Below are positions 8,044 through 15,249 of a DNA stretch of 64,000 nucleotides, piece after piece. The notes under the pieces are model-generated. The model made no database searches. It worked only from the letters and a program-made list of their open reading frames with translations, and had not been told where the DNA came from. The position numbers and the translations under genes were made by a program. Where the stretch lies: the NCBI RefSeq assembly GCF_014205155.1, contig NZ_JACHMX010000001.1:8060001-8124000 (forward strand). The letters are read 5' to 3'. How positions within the stretch are numbered: position 1 is the stretch's first letter; each line of letters begins with the position of its first letter. Origin of the DNA: Amycolatopsis umgeniensis. GTDB lineage: Bacteria > Actinomycetota > Actinomycetes > Mycobacteriales > Pseudonocardiaceae.

Positions 8044-8664
8044 TCAGCGGCTGCCACGCGCGACCACGAGATCCGCGACGAAGGCTCGATAGGCCTCGTC
8101 GCGGTCCGGCGCGCGTAGCACCGCGGACGGGTGCACCGTGGCGATAGCGGTCGTGGCGAACTCGGGGAGCTCGATCCGCTCGCCGCGGTTTCGGGTGATG
8201 CGGAAATCGTCGCCGAGGAGCGCCTTCGCCGCCGTCGCGCCGAGGAAGACGAGTAGGCGCGGACGGACCGCCGCCAATTCCGCGTGCAGCCACGGGCGGC
8301 ACGCGACGATCTCGGTCTTCGACGGCGTCTTGTGGATGCGCCGCTTGCCGCGTTCGTCCCGCTTGAATTTGAAGTGCTTGACCGCGTTGGTGACGTAGAT
8401 CTTCCCGCGGTCGAAGCCCGCTTCCGCGAGTGCCTTGTCCAGCAGCCGCCCGGCGGGTCCGACGAACGGGGCGCCCGCCCGATCCTCCTGGTCGCCGGGC
8501 TGTTCGCCGACCACCATGATCTCCGCCTGACGGGGACCTTCGCCGAAGACGGTTTGGGTCGCGTCGCGGTGGAGGTCGCAGCCGCGACAGCCGGAGGCAG
8601 CCGATCGGAGCTTGCCCAGATCGACGGTCTCCGGCGGGTCCGCGCCGGGTGCCTTGGTCACCAT
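8044..8664 (-). CDS. udgX: UdgX-type uracil-DNA glycosylase (covalent uracil-DNA binder)
   Basis: A 206-residue member of the family 4-like uracil-DNA glycosylase superfamily. Diagnostic is the KRRIH loop (GKRRIHKTPSKTEI, about residue 108), whose His in mycobacterial UdgX forms a covalent bond to the uracil site in DNA. Also seen: the four cysteines of a [4Fe-4S] cluster (GCRGC near residue 22, plus later Cys), motif GEQPGDQEDRAGAPFVGPAG, and the C-terminal TVHPSAVLR motif. It acts in DNA repair or damage sequestration. The ATG at 8664 gives the usual family length. Confidence 0.85.
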   Translation of the reverse strand: MVTKAPGADPPETVDLGKLRSAASGCRGCDLHRDATQTVFGEGPRQAEIMVVGEQPGDQEDRAGAPFVGPAGRLLDKALAEAGFDRGKIYVTNAVKHFKFKRDERGKRRIHKTPSKTEIVACRPWLHAELAAVRPRLLVFLGATAAKALLGDDFRITRNRGERIELPEFATTAIATVHPSAVLRAPDRDEAYRAFVADLVVARGSR

Positions 8665-8700
8665 TGAGCCCGGTTTCCCCTCCCCGCCGGCGGGCAAACC

Positions 8701-8726
8701 GGCTTCCTGCCCGTCGCATCGGGTAA
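8701..8726 (+). promoter_or_regulatory. SigB/SigF-type promoter of the 53-residue gene
   Basis: GGCT (8701-8704), 16 bases, GGGTAA (8721-8726). The box starts exactly 15 bases before the ATG at 8736, indicating a leaderless message. Confidence 0.5.
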
Positions 8727-8735
8727 CCCGCCGCC

Positions 8736-8897
8736 ATGGTGACTAAGACCGAGCCGGCCACCGCCTCCGTTCAGGACACCGCCCGTGTCGCGGTGCAGAT
8801 CGTGCTGCCCACGCTCGCGGGCGGCGTGATCAAACGACGGCCGCTGGCACTGGCCGCGGCCCAGAAGCTCCAGCTGGACCGAGATGGGGCCGCCTAG
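8736..8897 (+). CDS. 53-residue protein resembling the N-terminus of a cytochrome P450
   Basis: A short ORF beginning ATGGTGACTAAG with no ribosome-binding site but a correctly placed stress-type promoter. The peptide (middle part VQIVLPTLAGGVIKRRPLAL) looks like the membrane-proximal leader of some actinobacterial P450s, but the P450 core is absent and the frame stops at 8897. It could be a functional small stress protein or the remnant of a truncated gene. Its stop overlaps the end of the convergent XRE regulator gene. Confidence 0.5.
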   Translation: MVTKTEPATASVQDTARVAVQIVLPTLAGGVIKRRPLALAAAQKLQLDRDGAA

Positions 8898-9106
8898 GCC
8901 TCCTCGTCCACCCATTCGAGCAGATCGCCGGGCTGACACTCGAGTACCCGGCACATGGCTTCCAGGGTGCTGAAGCGGACGGCCTTGGCGCGGCCGTTCT
9001 TCAGCACCGCCACGTTCGCCGGGGTGAGCCCGACGAGCTCGGCGAACTCGCCGACACTCATCTTGCGCTTGGCCAGCTCGACGTCGATGCGGACGACGAT
9101 CGGCAT
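8894..9106 (-). CDS. Small XRE-family helix-turn-helix regulator
   Basis: A 70-residue protein that is almost entirely an XRE-type helix-turn-helix (MSVGEFAELVGLTPANVAVLKNGRAKAVRFSTLEAMCRVLECQPGDLLEW). Such YozG-like regulators are regularly coupled to a DUF2975 membrane protein, as here: the start at 9106 shares a base with the upstream stop codon. It probably controls its own operon; targets are unknown. Confidence 0.85.
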   Translation of the reverse strand: MPIVVRIDVELAKRKMSVGEFAELVGLTPANVAVLKNGRAKAVRFSTLEAMCRVLECQPGDLLEWVDEEA

Positions 9107-9585
9107 CAGATCACCTGTTCCAGGTCGGATCGCAGGGTGGTGGCCTGTCGCAGCAGTGTGCGCATCACGATCATGAGGAGGCCCAGCACGGCGACGCCGA
9201 CCAACGCCAGGAACAACAGCAGCGGCAGCCCCGGGTCATTGGCGTTGAAGCCGACGTAGAGGAACACGCCCGCCAGCACCACCCAGCCGGCGAGGATCGC
9301 CAACACGATGGCGTCCACCCACCTCAGGGAGGCTTCGGTGAAGATCCGGTCCCTCTTGACCAGGGTGAGCAGTTGCCAGGTGGCGACCACCACGACCTGG
9401 ACGCACAGCACCCAGAAGACGGAGACCGCCGTCGCGGGCCAGCGCAGATAGGCCATGTCCGGGTCTTGCCGGGCCATATGCGCGAACTGGCCGGGGAGCG
9501 ACATGGTCTGGAAAAGGACCAGGATCCCGAACAGCAGCACGAGGAAGGCTTTGAGCGGCACGATCGCCCGTTGTGCGGTGAGCAT
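9106..9585 (-). CDS. DUF2975 four-helix membrane protein
   Basis: A 159-residue integral membrane protein with four hydrophobic segments (about 10-30, 48-72, 90-112 and 120-141), matching the DUF2975 (YoaS-like) family always found next to a small XRE regulator. It may sense a membrane signal for the regulator; this is inference from gene pairing. The short upstream region (9586-9640) is relatively AT-rich and probably holds the operon promoter. Confidence 0.8.
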   Translation of the reverse strand: MLTAQRAIVPLKAFLVLLFGILVLFQTMSLPGQFAHMARQDPDMAYLRWPATAVSVFWVLCVQVVVVATWQLLTLVKRDRIFTEASLRWVDAIVLAILAGWVVLAGVFLYVGFNANDPGLPLLLFLALVGVAVLGLLMIVMRTLLRQATTLRSDLEQVI

Positions 9586-9666
9586 GCATCGAGTTTCGCG
9601 CGTTATCTATCGAAAGTCAATCGGTAGTTATCGAAGACCGAGTAGTCAGCGAGCGGGGCTGAGCAC

Positions 9667-9810
9667 CGCACTCGCGTGACTGGGCCCGTGACTCGCGTGA
9701 TCAGGGACGGAACACTCGAGTGCGGCCTCCGATCACGCGAGTTCCGTCCCTGATCACGTGAATTCCGTCCTTGATCACGGGAGTGCGGTCCCTGATCACG
9801 CGAGTCACGT
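9667..9810. repeat. Intergenic repeat array of ACTCGCGTGATC-type units
   Basis: At least six copies, in both orientations, of a 10-12 base unit related to ACTCGCGTGATC / GATCACGCGAGT, joined by AGGGACGGA or CCGTCCCT segments, so that the block can fold into several hairpins. A related block lies at 25598-25700. It occupies much of the 471-base gap 9586-10056, which otherwise shows no convincing gene. Confidence 0.7.
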
Positions 9811-10056
9811 CCTCGCGCCGGTCAGGTCGAGGCGTCGGCCGTCGCGGGATGGATCTGTCGCGCGGGCATGCCTCACGGTGAAGCGACGTCGACGCGATGT
9901 CGGCTGTCGGAGCGCATTGGGGTAATTGCTCACCGAATTCGGTGAACGGGGTTGAATTTTCGTTGCGCGAAGGAATTCACCCGGCCGTAGTCCGGCCGTT
10001 GTCGCGTGCGGTGGTGTCTGCCAGGATGCTCGTGACTCGACCCGAAGGAGCGTCCA

Positions 10057-10464
10057 GTGGCTTCTCTTCTCAACCCTTACATCAGCTTCGCCGGCGACGC
10101 CCGGCAGGCCATGGAATTCTACAAGTCCGTGTTCGGCGGAGAACTGACGTTGAATACGTTCGGCGAGTCCGGTATGGCGGGTTCGCCGGAGGAGAATCAG
10201 ATCATGCACAGTCAGCTCGATTCCCCGAGCGGCTACACGATCATGGCGTCGGACACGCCGCCGGGGATGGAGCACACTCCGGGCACCAACATGTCGGTCT
10301 GCCTCAGTGGCGATGACGGCGAGGAATTGCGCGGCTACTGGGAGAAACTCTCCGCGGGCGGCACCGTTTCGGTTCCCTTCGAAAAGCAGATGTGGGGTGA
10401 CGAATTCGGTGCGTGTACCGACAAGTTCGGCATCTTGTGGATGGTGAACGTCGTTCAGGCCTAG
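10057..10464 (+). CDS. VOC family protein, PhnB-like
   Basis: A 135-residue vicinal-oxygen-chelate fold protein of the PhnB/3-demethylubiquinone-methyltransferase-like group. Seen: N-terminal LNPYISFAGDARQAMEFYKSVFGGEL, central DTPPGMEHTPGTNMSVCLSGDD, and C-terminal MWGDEFGACTDKFGILWMVN. The metal site and substrate are unclear; many members are resistance or dioxygenase-like proteins. It starts at GTG with GAAGGAG upstream. It is a single gene with no operon partner. Confidence 0.85.
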   Translation: MASLLNPYISFAGDARQAMEFYKSVFGGELTLNTFGESGMAGSPEENQIMHSQLDSPSGYTIMASDTPPGMEHTPGTNMSVCLSGDDGEELRGYWEKLSAGGTVSVPFEKQMWGDEFGACTDKFGILWMVNVVQA

Positions 10465-10608
10465 GGTATTCCGGCCCCGTCCGATCCGTGCCGAAGCTCC
10501 CGACTTCCGGGGACTTGAGGCTCCGATCGCAGGAAACCCGTTATGTCGCCGGTGGAATCGCCGTTCTTCTCACGTGAGGATTCGGCGGTTCCATCGGGAG
10601 GCGGGGAT

Positions 10609-10953
10609 ATGAACAGGACGGTCGCGGCACTGCTGGTTTCGGCGGGGGCCGCCGCGGTAATGGCCGGTTGCGGGACGACGACGGCCGGGACACCGGTCAC
10701 CGTGGTGCGGGAGATCGTGCCGCCCTCCACGACCACCGCCGTCGTCGCGCCGCCCGCCACTTCGGTGGTCGTGGTCGAGCCGCCGGTGACGATCACGCGC
10801 GCCCCGAGTCTCACTTCCTGTCAGCGGCTGGCCGCGGACAGGTTCTCCTACGCGTACGCGTTCGACGCCTGGGTGAACGCGGGGCGCCCGCTGAGCTGGG
10901 ACGCCGATCGCGACGGATATCCCTGCGAGCAATCCTACGGAAACCGGAACTAG
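10609..10953 (+). CDS. Excalibur-domain lipoprotein
   Basis: A 114-residue secreted lipoprotein. The signal peptide MNRTVAALLVSAGAAAVMAGC ends in a lipobox (VMAGC), giving a predicted lipid-modified Cys. A Thr/Val/Pro-rich linker follows, then a C-terminal excalibur calcium-binding-type motif (SWDADRDGYPCEQ) with paired cysteines. Excalibur domains are found in extracellular proteins; their function is poorly known. GGAGGCGGGG precedes the ATG at 10609, favouring it over an upstream ATG at 10543. Confidence 0.8.
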   Translation: MNRTVAALLVSAGAAAVMAGCGTTTAGTPVTVVREIVPPSTTTAVVAPPATSVVVVEPPVTITRAPSLTSCQRLAADRFSYAYAFDAWVNAGRPLSWDADRDGYPCEQSYGNRN

Positions 10954-11498
10954 ACCGGCTCGAACCGGACGTCGATTTCCGCGAAGGGATCGGCTTGGCC
11001 GAGTGCCCGCAAGCGGATCGGGGTCCCGCCGGGATTGTCGTACAGCCGGACGCCGTCGCCGAGCAGGACCGGCGCGATGTGCAGATCGATCTCGTCGATC
11101 AACCCCAGTTCGAGCAACTGCCTGCCGATGTTCGGCGAGAACACCTCGAGATTCTTCCCGTTCGCCGCCTCCAGTCCGATCCGGACGGCTTCGGCCGGGC
11201 CGCAGTTCAGGAAAGTGACGCCCTCGGCGGGGGTCGCGTCTTCGGGATGATGAGTCAGGACGAAGAGCGGTCCTTTCCAGGCGCCTCCGTAGATGCCGCT
11301 CGGGTCGGGGTAGGCGTCCCACCCGTCGCGGCCGCCGAGGACGGCGCCGGTGGTCGCGGCGTATTCGGCGATCAGGGCCGGTCGGGACGTGGTGCCCGCC
11401 ATCCAGTCCATGCTGTGGCCCGGTCCCGCGACGAACCCGTCGAGCGACATCGTGAAGTGCCAGAGCACTTTCCCGCGCGCGGTCTGTGGGTCGAGCAT
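10950..11498 (-). CDS. Dihydrofolate-reductase-fold (RibD C-terminal) protein
   Basis: A 182-residue protein of the RibD-C/DHFR-like superfamily (KVLWHFTMSLDGFVAGPGHSMDWM at the N-terminus, LGGRDGWDAY and LIDEIDLHIAPVLLGDGVRLYD later). Such stand-alone proteins are thought to be NADPH-dependent reductases but usually lack assigned substrates. GTAGGAGGCG precedes the ATG at 11498. It is transcribed divergently from the HxlR regulator gene, which probably controls it. Confidence 0.8.
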   Translation of the reverse strand: MLDPQTARGKVLWHFTMSLDGFVAGPGHSMDWMAGTTSRPALIAEYAATTGAVLGGRDGWDAYPDPSGIYGGAWKGPLFVLTHHPEDATPAEGVTFLNCGPAEAVRIGLEAANGKNLEVFSPNIGRQLLELGLIDEIDLHIAPVLLGDGVRLYDNPGGTPIRLRALGQADPFAEIDVRFEPV

Positions 11499-11589
11499 GA
11501 CGCCTCCTACTGGTTGCGTTTCACAATCGGTTTGTCCACGGTAAGCGGAGTGATGGTAGATTGCAACCACTTCTTCCGGAGGTGAAGGG

Positions 11590-12075
11590 ATGGCGGAACC
11601 CGCTCGTTCGGGCTGTCCGATCAACGCCGCGATCGAGGCGTTCGGCGACAGCTGGAGCCTGCTCGTGTTGCGGGACATCATGTTCGGCACGCGGCGCTAT
11701 TTCCGGGAGCTGCTCGCCGGGTCCGAGGAGGGGATCGCCTCCAACATCCTGGCCGACAGGCTGAAGCGCCTGGTCAAGGCCGGTCTGCTGACCCGCGAGG
11801 ACGCCGGACCCGGCAAGCGGGCCGCGTACAGCCTGACCGAGGCGTCGATCCAGCTGGTGCCCGTGTTCGCCCAGCTCGGTTCGTGGGGGCTCGGCCACCG
11901 GCCGACCACGAAGCGGTTGAGGGTGCGCGCCGAACTCCTCGCCGCGGGCGGGCCGGAACTGTGGGCGGAGTTCATGGCCGAACTGCGGGTCGTCCACCTC
12001 GGCGCGCCGGCGCCGGAGCAGGACGGGCCCGGTGTGCTGCAGCGCCTCGCCGCCGCCTACGAGGGCGCTCTCTGA
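11590..12075 (+). CDS. HxlR-family transcriptional regulator
   Basis: A 161-residue regulator. The HxlR winged helix is clear: CPINAAIEAFGDSWSLLVLRDIMFGTRRYFRELL followed by IASNILADRLKRLVKAGLLTRED. The first Cys (about residue 8) is the conserved HxlR cysteine that often senses thiol or carbonyl stress. GGAGGTGAAGGG precedes the ATG. A pair of inverted heptamers, TGGTTGC (11511-11517) and GCAACCA (11563-11569), lies in the divergent promoter region and could be part of the operator. Confidence 0.85.
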   Translation: MAEPARSGCPINAAIEAFGDSWSLLVLRDIMFGTRRYFRELLAGSEEGIASNILADRLKRLVKAGLLTREDAGPGKRAAYSLTEASIQLVPVFAQLGSWGLGHRPTTKRLRVRAELLAAGGPELWAEFMAELRVVHLGAPAPEQDGPGVLQRLAAAYEGAL

Positions 12076-12137
12076 GGGCTGCTCTCTCCCGACGACTGAG
12101 CAATCCTCATAACACCCGCGATCCCACCTCGCATCTC

Positions 12138-12174
12138 GTTGATTGTTCTGCCCGAATCAAGGGTTCCGGTCAAC
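12138..12174 (+). promoter_or_regulatory. Two-part element upstream of the first cluster operon
   Basis: GTTGATTGTTC (12138-12148), 15 bases, TTCCGGTCAAC (12164-12174). The outer ends are also inverted (GTTGA/TCAAC). The same two 11-mers, 14 bases apart, precede the second operon (28502-28537), each starting exactly 92 bases before the first start codon. It may be a regulator site or a shared promoter. Confidence 0.6.
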
Positions 12175-12229
12175 CAATCCCCGGGATGTAGTAGCCCGCG
12201 ACGAAGCGACGGGCTGGTGGGGAGAGGGA

Positions 12230-13486
12230 ATGAGCTCAGCGGAGGGTGTTGTCCTGGTGATCGGCTGCGGGATGCGGCCGTACCGGGAGTACCTGTTGGC
12301 GTCGGCCGGGCACCGGCATCCCTTGTGGCTGTTCAACGGGACCGAACCGACCTGGCAGGAGCGCTACATCACCGGCGGTACGGTGCTGGACCTGCAGGAC
12401 CGCGACGCCGTACTGGCCGCGGCCCGCGCGGTGAACGCGAAGACACCGGTGCTCGGCGTGGTGTCGTGGGACGAGGCGCTGATCGTCACCGCGGCGCATG
12501 TCGCGGACGAACTCGGCGTGCCGGGCGCGGGGATTTCCGCGATCGAGGGCTGCCGCGACAAATGGCTCAGCCGGCGGACGCTCACCGCGGCCGGGGTGGC
12601 GCAGCCGGACTTCGGTTTCGTGCACGACGAAGACCAGGCGGTCCGCGTGGCGGAGCGGATCGGGTACCCGGTCGTCGTCAAACCGCGAGGGGGCGGGGCC
12701 AGCATCGGCGTCAGCCTCGCGGAAGACGGCGAGGCGGTGCGGCAGGCGTTCCGGACCGCGGAGGACGCCAGCTTCGGCGGCTCTCCCGCGTACCAGGGCG
12801 GGGCGCTGGTCGAGGAGTACCTGACCGGCCCCGAGATCAGTGTGGACGGTGCCGTCGTGGACGGTGAGTACACGCCGATGTTCTTGGCGCACAAGACGGT
12901 CGGCATGCATCCGTACTTCGAGGAACTCGGCCATCTGGTCAGTTCCGCGGACGAACTGCTCGCCGATCCGGCGCTCCGCTCGACGCTGGCCCGCGCGCAC
13001 AGCGCGATCGACTTCCGGTACGGCATCACCCACACCGAACTCAAGATCACCGAACGCGGTCCGGTGATCGTCGAGATCAACGGCAGGCTCGGCGGGGACC
13101 TGATCCCGTTGCTCGCCCGGTTCGCGACCGGGATCGATCCGGGCGCGGCCGCGGTCGACGTCGCGCTCGGCATGCGGCCCCACATCCCGCACGAGGCCGA
13201 ACCCCGGTGGGTCGGGGTGCGGTTCGGCTACCCGAAACAGGATTGCGTCGTCGAGTCCGTGTCCGTACCGGGATCCATGCGGGACAACGGGATCCTCACC
13301 GCCGACGCGCTCGTCGAGCCCGGGGCGCGGCTGCGGTTGCCGCCGGCGGAGTTCATCTCGCGGCACGCGTACGTGATCTGCGCCGGCCGTGATCCCGACG
13401 ACTGCGAAGTGGTGCTGGACAAGGCCATGGCCCAGGTCCGGCTGACCGCGTACCCCCTGCTGCCCTCGGTGGCCGCCGGTGGCTGA
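12230..13486 (+). CDS. ATP-grasp ligase A (first gene of hydrazine cluster)
   Basis: A 418-residue ATP-grasp enzyme of the carbamoyl-phosphate-synthase-like/biotin-carboxylase-like group, which joins a carboxylate to an amine through an acyl phosphate. Seen: an N-terminal pre-ATP-grasp domain (VVLVIGCGMRPYREYLLA), the Lys-containing ATP loop (GYPVVVKPRGGGASIGV, about residue 147), the adenine-contact EEYLTGPEISVDGAVV, and the metal site VIVEINGRLGGDLIP near residue 283. Substrates are unknown; as first gene of the operon it is a candidate for joining the hydrazino acid or methylaspartate unit to a partner amino acid. The ATG at 12230 follows GGGGAGAGG. Confidence 0.85.
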   Translation: MSSAEGVVLVIGCGMRPYREYLLASAGHRHPLWLFNGTEPTWQERYITGGTVLDLQDRDAVLAAARAVNAKTPVLGVVSWDEALIVTAAHVADELGVPGAGISAIEGCRDKWLSRRTLTAAGVAQPDFGFVHDEDQAVRVAERIGYPVVVKPRGGGASIGVSLAEDGEAVRQAFRTAEDASFGGSPAYQGGALVEEYLTGPEISVDGAVVDGEYTPMFLAHKTVGMHPYFEELGHLVSSADELLADPALRSTLARAHSAIDFRYGITHTELKITERGPVIVEINGRLGGDLIPLLARFATGIDPGAAAVDVALGMRPHIPHEAEPRWVGVRFGYPKQDCVVESVSVPGSMRDNGILTADALVEPGARLRLPPAEFISRHAYVICAGRDPDDCEVVLDKAMAQVRLTAYPLLPSVAAGG

Positions 13487-13544
13487 CCGCGCACCGGTAC
13501 CGCAGAACACCTTCCCAGCACTCTCAACGATGGCGGAGCAAACA

Positions 13545-14858
13545 ATGGCGAACCGTGATGTCGAGCTTCTCGCAATCGGAGCAGGACCGTCCAACCTGGC
13601 ACTCGCAGTGGCATTGGAGGAGCTCGCGCCCGGACTGGCCCGCGATTCGGTCCTGATCGAACGCGACGAGGAGGTCTCCTGGCAGCGGGGAATGCTGCTG
13701 CCGGAGGCGTTGTCGCAGGTCTCGTTCCTCAAGGACCTGGTGACCCTGCGCAATCCGCGCAGCCGTTTCTCGTTCCTCAACTACCTGCACGACACCAACC
13801 GGCTCAACGAGTTCGTGAACATGGGCAGTTTCGTCCCGTACCGGGTCGAGCTGGCCGACTATCTCAAGTGGACGGCCGAAGCGCTGTCGCTGGTGGATCT
13901 GCAGCGCGGCAGGGAATGTCTCGACATCACTCCCGTGTGGACGGACGGAACGCTCACCGGCTGGGAGACCAGGGTCGCCGACGGCGAGACCATCCGCAGC
14001 CGGTACCTGGTGGTCGGCGCCGGCCGGGACGCGCGAATCCCCGACAGGCTCCGGACGGTGAACCAGGACCGCGTCATCCACAGCACGCAGTACCTGCCGA
14101 GGATCGCCAAGCTGCGCAAGGACCTCCCGTACCGCGTCGCGGTGATCGGCGCCGGGCAGAGCGCGGCGGAACTGTTCAGCGCGGTGCAGAACGACCTGCC
14201 CGAATGCAAGCCGACCATGGTGATGCGCTCGATCGGCCTGAACTACTACGAGAGCAGCAAGTTCAACAACGAGTTGTTCTTCCCGTCCCATGTGGACAAG
14301 TTCTTCGACTCGCGGCCCGAAGCCCGCGAGCAGATGCTCAAGGAAATGCACCACACGAACTACTCCGGGCTGGCGCCGGGCACGATGGACGCGCTCTACC
14401 GGTCGGTCTACCTGGACCGCCTTTCCGGCCGCTCCCGCCTGAAGATGATCACGATGAGCGACATCACCGACGCCCGTGACGAGGGCGAGGAGATCGTGCT
14501 GGAGCTGACCGACCGGCGCACCGGTGAGACGCAGGAACTGCGCACCGACCTCGTCCTGCTCGGCACCGGCTTCTCGCCGGAGATGCCGAGGATGGTCCAG
14601 GAGATCGCGAAGTCGATCGGTCTCTCGGAGATCAAGGTGACCCGCGACTACCGGCTGGAGATCGACCAGCCCGCCACCGCGGCCGTGTACCTCCAGGGCG
14701 TGAACGAAGCGACGCACGGGATCGCTGACTCGTTGCTGAGCGTCCTCGCCCCGCGCGCCCACGACATCCTCCAGGACATCCTCGCCCATCGCGGCGAAAT
14801 TCCCGAGGTGCCGCCGCAGCCGACGTCGGACACCGCACCCATCGTCGCCACCCGCTGA
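13545..14858 (+). CDS. FAD/NADPH-dependent amino-acid N-hydroxylase (lysine/ornithine type)
   Basis: A 437-residue flavin monooxygenase of the SidA/IucD family that hydroxylates the side-chain amine of lysine or ornithine. Seen: FAD motif IGAGPSNLALA (residue 11), substrate region LPEALSQVSFLKDLVTLRNPRSRFSF, NADPH motif VIGAGQSAAELF, and the C-terminal LLGTGFSPEMP. Next to a cupin and a MetRS-like gene, the expected product is N6-hydroxylysine, the activated amine for N-N bond formation. ATG at 13545 has GGAG 6 bases upstream; in-frame GTG 13479 (overlapping the previous gene) and ATG 13530 are alternatives. Confidence 0.87.
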   Translation: MANRDVELLAIGAGPSNLALAVALEELAPGLARDSVLIERDEEVSWQRGMLLPEALSQVSFLKDLVTLRNPRSRFSFLNYLHDTNRLNEFVNMGSFVPYRVELADYLKWTAEALSLVDLQRGRECLDITPVWTDGTLTGWETRVADGETIRSRYLVVGAGRDARIPDRLRTVNQDRVIHSTQYLPRIAKLRKDLPYRVAVIGAGQSAAELFSAVQNDLPECKPTMVMRSIGLNYYESSKFNNELFFPSHVDKFFDSRPEAREQMLKEMHHTNYSGLAPGTMDALYRSVYLDRLSGRSRLKMITMSDITDARDEGEEIVLELTDRRTGETQELRTDLVLLGTGFSPEMPRMVQEIAKSIGLSEIKVTRDYRLEIDQPATAAVYLQGVNEATHGIADSLLSVLAPRAHDILQDILAHRGEIPEVPPQPTSDTAPIVATR

Positions 14859-14883
14859 TCGTCGAGAAGGAAGAGAAAGAGTC

Positions 14884-15249
14884 ATGGAGATCCGTCCGCT
14901 GGAGCGGGAAAAGATGGTCTTCGAGAACGGTGCCTACGGCCAGCGACTCCTGCCGTGGGCGGCGCTGAACGCGCCGTTCGAAGGCGCCTGGGTCACGGTG
15001 CCGGCGCACGGCGCGACGGGTGCGCATTCCCATCACGAGTACGAGATCTTCATCGCCGTCAACGGCGAGGCGGTCGTGGAGTCCGGGGGAGAGCGCCGCG
15101 CCTTCCGTCCCGGCGACATCGAGTTCCACAAGCCAGGCACCGAACACCGCATCCTCAACGACGGCGCCGAGGACTTCGAGATGTACGCGATCTGGTGGGA
15201 CTCCGACATGACGGTGAAGTTCGCCGCCCGGCACGAGGAGTCGGTATGA
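14884..15249 (+). CDS. Cupin subunit of a split hydrazine synthetase
   Basis: A 121-residue single-domain cupin. The first cupin motif gives metal ligands H48, H50 and E54 (AHSHHEYEIFIAVNG) and the second gives H88 (GDIEFHKPGTEHRI). In known hydrazine synthetases (for example Spb40 of the s56-p1 pathway) an equivalent metal-binding cupin domain is fused to a MetRS-like domain and carries out the rearrangement that makes the N-N bond. Here it is a separate gene whose stop overlaps the MetRS-like start by 4 bases (ATGA). Function is assigned by this pairing. Confidence 0.8.
   Translation: MEIRPLEREKMVFENGAYGQRLLPWAALNAPFEGAWVTVPAHGATGAHSHHEYEIFIAVNGEAVVESGGERRAFRPGDIEFHKPGTEHRILNDGAEDFEMYAIWWDSDMTVKFAARHEESV

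Noticed and set aside
9667..9810. Short repeats considered as a CRISPR array
   Set aside because: Units are 10-12 bases, in both orientations and irregularly spaced; no cas genes are present.
13479..13544. Upstream GTG (13479) and ATG (13530) as N-hydroxylase starts
   Set aside because: No ribosome-binding site; ATG 13545 has GGAG at good distance and gives an N-terminus typical of the family.
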